Shown piece after piece: positions 15,095-19,870 of a stretch of 19,870 nt of DNA. Location of the stretch: assembly GCA_019425105.1 (NCBI GenBank), contig JAHYYD010000002.1:10686-30555 (forward strand), given 5' to 3'. The notes below the pieces were generated by a model that made no database searches, was not told where the DNA came from, and saw only the letters and a list, made by a program, of their open reading frames with translations. This DNA comes from Actinomycetota bacterium. Its GTDB lineage: Bacteria > Actinomycetota > Actinomycetes > Actinomycetales > Actinomycetaceae. Position numbers and translations under genes: made by a program. The first letter of the stretch is position 1. Every line of letters begins with the position of its first letter.

Positions 15095-15571
15095 TCAGTC
15101 GTGGCTCGCGCGCACGAGGATCCGGTTGGTGACGCGTGCAACTGAGATGAGGCGGTCGGCCTCGTCCCTGATCTCCACAGTGTGGACGGTGGACGAGCGT
15201 CCGAGGTGGACCGCCGTCGCGGTCGCTGTGATGATCCCTTCACGTCCGGCGCTGATGTGCGATGCGTTGAGCTCCGTGCCCACTGCGTAGGCTTGCTTGC
15301 CTGGGTTTGTCTCGCGCGCATGAATCTGGGCGGCGAAGGACGCCGCCGTCTCGGCGAGTGCAGCGGAGGCACCCCCGTGCAGAATGCCAGCGCTCTGGCG
15401 GTTTCCGTCAATCGGCATGGAAATAACGGTACGCACAGCACTGTGCTCGATGACCTCCATACCCGTTGCTTCCATGAGGGTCCCAGGCCAGTGGGCGCCG
15501 ACCCAGCCGCCGCGGGCGAGCGGATCAGGTGAGGAAGACTGCGTGTGTTTCATCTGGTGATCGTGTGTCAT
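15095..15571 (-). CDS. Hotdog-fold acyl-CoA thioesterase (PaaI/YdiI-like)
   Basis: A 158-residue single-domain hotdog protein, predicted to hydrolyse an acyl- or aryl-CoA thioester in the cytoplasm. The family motif is ILHGGASAALAETAAS, with His65-Gly-Gly and the probable catalytic Glu74, followed by GTELNASHIS and the strand segments of the fold (IITATATAVHLGRSSTVHTVEIRD). The pattern resembles DHNA-CoA and phenylacetate-pathway thioesterases; the true substrate cannot be told from sequence. The start is uncertain: ATG 15571 is used here, GTG 15601 would run into polA, and ATG 15553 would remove 6 residues. None has a clear RBS. It is divergent from polA, with start codons only 19 bp apart, and convergent with pdtaR. 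Confidence 0.86.
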   Translation of the reverse strand: MTHDHQMKHTQSSSPDPLARGGWVGAHWPGTLMEATGMEVIEHSAVRTVISMPIDGNRQSAGILHGGASAALAETAASFAAQIHARETNPGKQAYAVGTELNASHISAGREGIITATATAVHLGRSSTVHTVEIRDEADRLISVARVTNRILVRASHD

Positions 15572-15577
15572 GGCATC

Positions 15578-15590
15578 TAGGGTGGCATGT
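15578..15590 (+). promoter_or_regulatory. -10 element of polA, probable leaderless start
   Basis: TAGGGT at 15578-15583 fits TAnnnT and is followed by 7 nt and then GTG 15591, the same spacing as at pyk. A weak -35 candidate TGGTGA (15555-15560) lies 17 nt upstream, inside the divergent thioesterase coding region. No RBS precedes the GTG. Confidence 0.5.
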
Positions 15591-18296
15591 GTGAGTGACA
15601 CTGTGCTGATTATTGATGGCCATTCGATGGCGTTTCGCGCCTTCTATGCGCTCCCGCCAGATAACTTCGTGACGGCCACAGGCCAGCACACAAACGCGGT
15701 TTACGGCTTCGTTTCAATGCTGACGCGCTTGTTGGAGACCGAGCAGCCGACGCATATCGCTGTCGCATTCGATGTGTCGAGGCACTCATTCCGCACGGAG
15801 GAGTACCCCGAGTACAAGGGCACCCGTGACGCGACGCCCGAAGAATTTAAGGGGCAGGTGGAGCTCATCCGCGAGGTGCTTGACGCGATGGGTATCGTGT
15901 CTCTGTCCCGTGAGGGTTTTGAGGCCGACGATATCCTCGCGACTCTTGCGTATCGCGCAGGTCACGAGGGATCGACTGTTCTGGTGGTGTCCGGCGATCG
16001 TGACTCGTTTCAGACGGTGACCGACAACGTGACGGTGCTCTACCCCGGTACGGGGCCAGGTGACCTGCGTCGTATGACTCCGCAGGCGGTGGAAGACAAG
16101 TACGGCGTACCGCCGCACCGTTACCCCGAGATTGCCGCAATCGTTGGTGAGACCTCGGATAATCTGCCCGGCGTCCCGGGTGTAGGGCCGAAGACCGCCG
16201 CGCAGTGGATCAACAAGTTTGACGGTCTCGACAACCTGCTGGCGCGTGCCGATGAGATCGGTGGAAAGCGCGGCGCCGCACTGCGCGAACACATGGACGA
16301 TGTGGCGCGCAATCGTCGGCTCAATCGTCTGCTCACCGACATGGACCTTGAGGTCTCGCTCAGTGATCTGGCACGTCGCCCCACGGACGTCGCCGCCATC
16401 GACCGTCTCTTCGACTCTCTCGAGTTCGGGCGACTGCGTACGAAGGTCCGTGAGGTTGCCGGTATCGGCATGGGGGAGGGGGCCATCGACGAGACTCCCG
16501 AGCCCGCCGCCGACGTTGACATCGAGGTGATGGTTGCCGATGCCTCGTGTGATATCGCGCAATGGGTGGGCACTCGCTCCAGCCTCGCCCTTCTCGTTGA
16601 AGGCGATTCACGCCCCGTGCGTGGAGACGTCACCCGCGTTGTTCTGGCGTCCGAGAACGACGCACTCGTCATCGATCCCGTCGAACTCAGCCCCGCGCAG
16701 GAGCAAGCGCTCGGCGACGTTCTTGCCACGGCCTCGTCCCTGATCGTGCACGACGCCAAGGGGATGCGCCATGCGCTCGCTTCACGCGGCTGGACTCTCG
16801 GTACCGTCGGCTGCGACACGATGCTCGCCGCCTACCTCGCGCACCCCGACCAGCGTTCCCACAAGCTTGAGGACGTTCTCTCGCGTGTCCTCGGCGTCGT
16901 GATCGACGTGGAGGAGGGTGATTCGGATGCTCTCTTCGGCCTGGATGACCTGGGCGCCGGTCCCGGCGCTGGCGCAGTGCGCGCCGGGAAACTAGCCGCC
17001 CACCTGCACCCGCTTGCCCGGGCGCTGCGCGCCCAACTGGAAGAAAGCGCCGAGACGTCCCTCCTCACCGACATGGAGATGCCGCTGTCGATCCTTCTGG
17101 GCCAGATGGAGACCATCGGCATCGCCGCGGACACTGACGTTCTCGACGGTCTGTCCGCAGAACTCGGCAAGGCGGTCGATGCCGCGCGTGAGGGGGCGTG
17201 GGCCGCAGCGGGACGCGAAGTCAACCTCTCCAGCCCCAAGCAGCTCCAGGAGCTGCTCTTCGACCACTTTGGCCTGCCCAAGACGAAGAAGACGAAGACC
17301 GGGTACACGACGAACGCTGAGGCGCTGGCTGACCTGTACGCCAAGACGGCGGATGCCGGGGGAGCGGGGCATGACTTCCTCGGTTTCCTGCTGACTCACC
17401 GCGACCGCATCAAGCTCAAGCAGATGGTGGACTCCCTGTCCGCCACCGTCGCCTCGGACGGGCGCATCCACACGACGTTCTCTCAGGTCGCAGCTGCCAC
17501 GGGGCGTCTGGCCTCCTCCGACCCGAACCTGCAGAACATCCCCGCTCGCAGCGCCGACGGTATGCGTATCCGCGGCGCCTTCGTTGCGGGTGAAGGTTTC
17601 GAGTCACTGATGAGCGCGGACTACTCGCAGATCGAAATGCGCCTGATGGCACACCTGTCCGGAGATGAGGCGCTCATCGAGGCCTTCAACTCCGGCGAGG
17701 ACCTGCATCGGACCATGGCGTCCATGGTCTTCGGAACCCCGGTTTGCGAGGTCACCGGCGAGGAACGCTCGCGTATCAAGGCCACCTCCTACGGCCTGGC
17801 CTACGGTCTTTCCTCCTACGGCCTCGCCGCCCAGCTAGGCATTCCCGTGCCCGAGGCTGCAGCCCTGCGCGATCGCTACTTCGAACGCTTCGGCAAGGTC
17901 CGCGACTACCTTGAGGGCCTTGTCGCCCAGGCGCGCGCGGATGGCTACACCCAGACCATGTTCGGGCGGCGCCGCTACCTGCCCGATCTCCGCTCGTCGA
18001 ACCGCCAGCGTCGAGAAATGGCTGAACGTGCCGCCCTCAACGCGCCGATCCAGGGCAGTGCCGCGGACATCGTGAAGATCGCGATGATGAACGTGGCGGA
18101 CGCGCTGTCCGAGGTCGGGCTTGCCTCCCGACTCCTCGTGCAGATCCACGACGAACTGCTCCTCGAAGTTGCTCCCGGAGAGGCTGCGGCCGTCGAGGCG
18201 CTTGTCCGTGAGAAGATGGCGACTCCCGTCGAACTTTCCGTCCCGCTTGACGTCGCTGTCGGAATCGGCGCGTCCTGGCAGCTCGCAGCCCACTGA
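15591..18296 (+). CDS. polA: DNA polymerase I
   Basis: Repair and Okazaki-fragment polymerase, 901 residues. The N-terminal 5' nuclease domain (about 1-290) has LIIDGHSMAFRAFYALP, YPEYKGTRD, FEADDILATLAYRA, VVSGDRDSFQ and the helix-hairpin-helix GETSDNLPGVPGVGPKTA. The middle region (about 300-470) corresponds to the 3'-5' exonuclease fold but lacks the usual DTE metal site, so proofreading is probably lost, as in many actinobacteria. The polymerase domain has motif A SADYSQIEMR (Asp677), the O-helix RIKATSYGLAYG (Lys730, Tyr734, Tyr738) and motif C QIHDELLLEV (His853, Asp854). GTG 15591 gives the conserved MSDTVLIIDGHS N-terminus; ATG 15570 would lie upstream of the -10 box. It is divergent from the thioesterase gene and 171 nt upstream of rpsA. 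Confidence 0.96.
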   Translation: MSDTVLIIDGHSMAFRAFYALPPDNFVTATGQHTNAVYGFVSMLTRLLETEQPTHIAVAFDVSRHSFRTEEYPEYKGTRDATPEEFKGQVELIREVLDAMGIVSLSREGFEADDILATLAYRAGHEGSTVLVVSGDRDSFQTVTDNVTVLYPGTGPGDLRRMTPQAVEDKYGVPPHRYPEIAAIVGETSDNLPGVPGVGPKTAAQWINKFDGLDNLLARADEIGGKRGAALREHMDDVARNRRLNRLLTDMDLEVSLSDLARRPTDVAAIDRLFDSLEFGRLRTKVREVAGIGMGEGAIDETPEPAADVDIEVMVADASCDIAQWVGTRSSLALLVEGDSRPVRGDVTRVVLASENDALVIDPVELSPAQEQALGDVLATASSLIVHDAKGMRHALASRGWTLGTVGCDTMLAAYLAHPDQRSHKLEDVLSRVLGVVIDVEEGDSDALFGLDDLGAGPGAGAVRAGKLAAHLHPLARALRAQLEESAETSLLTDMEMPLSILLGQMETIGIAADTDVLDGLSAELGKAVDAAREGAWAAAGREVNLSSPKQLQELLFDHFGLPKTKKTKTGYTTNAEALADLYAKTADAGGAGHDFLGFLLTHRDRIKLKQMVDSLSATVASDGRIHTTFSQVAAATGRLASSDPNLQNIPARSADGMRIRGAFVAGEGFESLMSADYSQIEMRLMAHLSGDEALIEAFNSGEDLHRTMASMVFGTPVCEVTGEERSRIKATSYGLAYGLSSYGLAAQLGIPVPEAAALRDRYFERFGKVRDYLEGLVAQARADGYTQTMFGRRRYLPDLRSSNRQRREMAERAALNAPIQGSAADIVKIAMMNVADALSEVGLASRLLVQIHDELLLEVAPGEAAAVEALVREKMATPVELSVPLDVAVGIGASWQLAAH

Positions 18297-18300
18297 AACC

Positions 18301-18348
18301 TGTGACGACGCGACGCACGCCACGGAAAGTGTCGCCAAATTCGTCACA
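18301..18348. other. Inverted repeat after polA
   Basis: TGTGACGA (18301-18308) and TCGTCACA (18341-18348) form a perfect 8-bp inverted repeat, with a second inner pair GCGAC (18310-18314) and GTCGC (18331-18335). It starts 4 nt after the polA stop and could fold as a two-stage hairpin at the mRNA 3' end. Only TTT follows, so it is not a standard intrinsic terminator. Confidence 0.4.
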
Positions 18349-18349
18349 T

Positions 18350-18379
18350 TTGCGCGCTCAAGGCTGCTAGACTAGACCC
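18350..18379 (+). promoter_or_regulatory. Probable rpsA promoter
   Basis: A TAGACTAGAC direct repeat at 18368-18377 offers two overlapping -10 candidates. TAGACT (18368-18373) lacks a good -35. TAGACC (18374-18379) has TTGCGC (18350-18355) 18 nt upstream. Either gives a leader of about 80-90 nt, which begins with a CCCCAG/CTGGGG hairpin (18377-18382 with 18386-18391). Which hexamer is used cannot be decided here. Confidence 0.45.
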
Positions 18380-18467
18380 CAGTGTCTGGGGACAGGTGCA
18401 TCCGCATCGGGCTTCAGGCGCTGGAACTGTCCATCTACTATCCAGTCCGTTTCGGAGAAACTACTAC

Positions 18468-19870
18468 ATGACCACCAATACGCCGCAGGTCGCCATCAAC
18501 GACATTGGTTCGGAAGCAGACCTGATCGCAGCCATCGACGAGACCATCAAGTACTTCAACGATGGTGACATCGTCGAGGGCACTGTCGTCAAGGTCGACC
18601 ACGACGAGGTCCTCCTTGACATCGGCTACAAGACCGAGGGTGTCATCCTCTCTCGCGAGCTGTCCATCAAGCACGACGTCAACCCCGACGACGTTGTCGC
18701 CGTGGGCGACCACATCGAGGCGCTCGTCCTCCAGAAGGAAGACAAGGAAGGTCGCCTCCTCCTGTCGAAGAAGCGCGCGCAGTACGAGCGTGCATGGGGC
18801 CAGATCGAGAAGATCAAGGAAGAGGACGGCGTCGTTACCGGTACCGTCATCGAGGTCGTCAAGGGCGGCCTGATCCTCGACATCGGCCTGCGTGGCTTCC
18901 TGCCCGCCTCCCTCGTCGAGATGCGTCGCGTCCGCGACCTCGCCCCCTACATCGGTCGCGAGATCGAAGCGAAGATCATCGAGCTCGACAAGAACCGCAA
19001 CAACGTGGTCCTGTCCCGCCGCGCATGGCTCGAGCAGACCCAGTCCGAGGTCCGCACGAACTTCCTGCACACCCTGCAGAAGGGCCAGGTGCGCACCGGC
19101 GTCGTCTCCTCCATCGTCAACTTCGGCGCGTTCGTCGATCTCGGTGGTGTCGACGGCCTGGTTCACGTCTCCGAGCTGTCCTGGAAGCACATCGACCACC
19201 CGTCCGAGGTTGTCGAGGTCGGCCAGGAAGTCACCGTCGAGGTTCTCGACGTCGACATGGATCGCGAGCGCGTCTCCCTGTCGCTCAAGGCCACCCAGGA
19301 AGATCCGTGGCAGGCATTCGCCCGCACCCACGCCATCGGCCAGGTTGTGCCCGGCAAGGTCACCAAGCTCGTCCCCTTCGGCGCGTTCGTCCGCGTCGAG
19401 GACGGCATCGAGGGCCTCGTCCACATCTCCGAGCTGGCTCAGCGTCACGTCGAGCTGCCGGACCAGGTCGTCAAGGTTGGCGAAGAGGTCTTCGTCAAGG
19501 TCATCGACATCGACCTCGAGCGTCGCCGCATCTCCCTGTCCCTCAAGCAGGCCAACGAGGGCGTGGACCCGAACTCCGAAGAGTTCGATCCCTCGCTCTA
19601 CGGTATGGCCGCCGAGTACGACGAGAACGGCAACTACAAGTACCCCGAGGGCTTCGATCCGGAGACCCAGGAGTGGATGGAAGGCTTCGACGCTCAGCGC
19701 GAGGCTTGGGAAGCCCAGTACGCCGAGGCTCAGGCCCGCTGGGAGGCCCACAAGGCTCAGGTCCGCAAGGCCCTCGAAGAGGACGCCGAAGCGGCTCCCT
19801 CCATCGAGGAGCAGGCCTCCTACTCGACCCCGGTCGACAACGAGGGCACCCTTGCTTCCGACGAGGCCCT
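18468..19870 (+). CDS. rpsA: 30S ribosomal protein S1, 3' end beyond the window
   Basis: RNA-binding ribosomal protein that helps load mRNA on the small subunit. The frame is open from ATG 18468 to the window edge (467 codons). Four S1 (OB-fold) domains are visible: about 34-103 (DIVEGTVVKVDHDEVLLDIG), 121-187 (GVVTGTVIEVVKGGLILDIG), 205-275 (GQVRTGVVSSIVNFGAFVDL) and 290-360 (GQVVPGKVTKLVPFGAFVRV). The last two carry the best-conserved FGAFV and GLVHxSEL motifs. This is the four-domain actinobacterial layout, shorter than the six-domain E. coli protein. After the fourth domain comes an acidic tail with aromatic and Ala/Gln/Glu-rich heptad-like repeats (EAWEAQYAEAQARWEAHKAQ). GGAGA at 18454-18458 is the likely RBS. 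Codon bias is extreme, as expected for high expression. Confidence 0.96.
   Translation, partial: MTTNTPQVAINDIGSEADLIAAIDETIKYFNDGDIVEGTVVKVDHDEVLLDIGYKTEGVILSRELSIKHDVNPDDVVAVGDHIEALVLQKEDKEGRLLLSKKRAQYERAWGQIEKIKEEDGVVTGTVIEVVKGGLILDIGLRGFLPASLVEMRRVRDLAPYIGREIEAKIIELDKNRNNVVLSRRAWLEQTQSEVRTNFLHTLQKGQVRTGVVSSIVNFGAFVDLGGVDGLVHVSELSWKHIDHPSEVVEVGQEVTVEVLDVDMDRERVSLSLKATQEDPWQAFARTHAIGQVVPGKVTKLVPFGAFVRVEDGIEGLVHISELAQRHVELPDQVVKVGEEVFVKVIDIDLERRRISLSLKQANEGVDPNSEEFDPSLYGMAAEYDENGNYKYPEGFDPETQEWMEGFDAQREAWEAQYAEAQARWEAHKAQVRKALEEDAEAAPSIEEQASYSTPVDNEGTLASDEA

Noticed and set aside
18301..18348. CRP/GlxR binding site from the TGTGA and TCACA half-sites
   Set aside because: The half-sites are about 36 bp apart, not 6, so the consensus is not met.
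18438..19751. A 437-codon minus-strand frame opposite rpsA, rich in Leu, Val, Asp and Gly
   Set aside because: Its repetitive composition is the reverse complement of the S1 repeats; there is no promoter, RBS or known motif.
1..19870. Mobile elements, prophage, CRISPR or a defence system
   Set aside because: No transposase, integrase, direct-repeat array or accessory gene cluster is present; all but one protein gene belong to well-known families.

Overview
This window is a gene-dense, high-GC stretch of an actinobacterial chromosome. Protein content, gene order and frequent GTG starts suggest the Actinomycetaceae (Actinomyces/Schaalia-like); the genus is an inference. Almost everything is core housekeeping. 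I see no prophage, insertion sequence, CRISPR array, defence island or obviously new multi-gene system.

Layout. (1) Positions 1-277: the 3' end of rpsD (ribosomal protein S4) and a strong terminator. (2) 344-6522: alaS, ruvX, mltG, aroE and an A24 prepilin peptidase, all on + and each joined to the next by a 4-nt GTGA/ATGA overlap, so very probably one transcript. (3) 6584-12148: the tryptophan genes trpE, trpC, trpB and trpA followed by lgt. trpC-trpB-trpA-lgt are tightly coupled, while trpE is separated from trpC by 88 nt carrying a possible secondary promoter. trpD, trpF and trpG are not here. (4) 12273-13765: pyk with its own promoter and terminator. (5) 13784-14217: a self-contained small transcription unit with a good promoter, a ~140-nt structured leader, an unrecognised 71-codon gene and a perfect terminator. 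(6) 14308-14381 (-): a tRNA gene with anticodon CAA (Leu) but a 5-nt variable loop, convergent with the small gene. (7) 14445-15035: pdtaR, an ANTAR response regulator. (8) 15095-15571 (-): a hotdog-fold thioesterase, divergent from polA. (9) 15591-18296: polA. (10) 18468 to the end: rpsA (ribosomal protein S1), cut by the window edge.

Functional picture. The window combines translation (S4, S1, AlaRS, tRNA-Leu), DNA repair and replication (PolA, RuvX), cell envelope and secretion (MltG, Lgt, prepilin peptidase), aromatic amino-acid synthesis (AroE, TrpE/C/B/A), glycolysis (Pyk) and RNA-level regulation (PdtaR). Several genes (alaS, trpE, pyk, polA) have a TAnnnT-like -10 box placed 6-8 nt before the start codon and no convincing ribosome-binding site, which fits the leaderless mRNAs common in Actinobacteria.

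The parts most worth a second look are the short tRNA-Leu(CAA) and the neighbouring orphan small gene with its structured leader.
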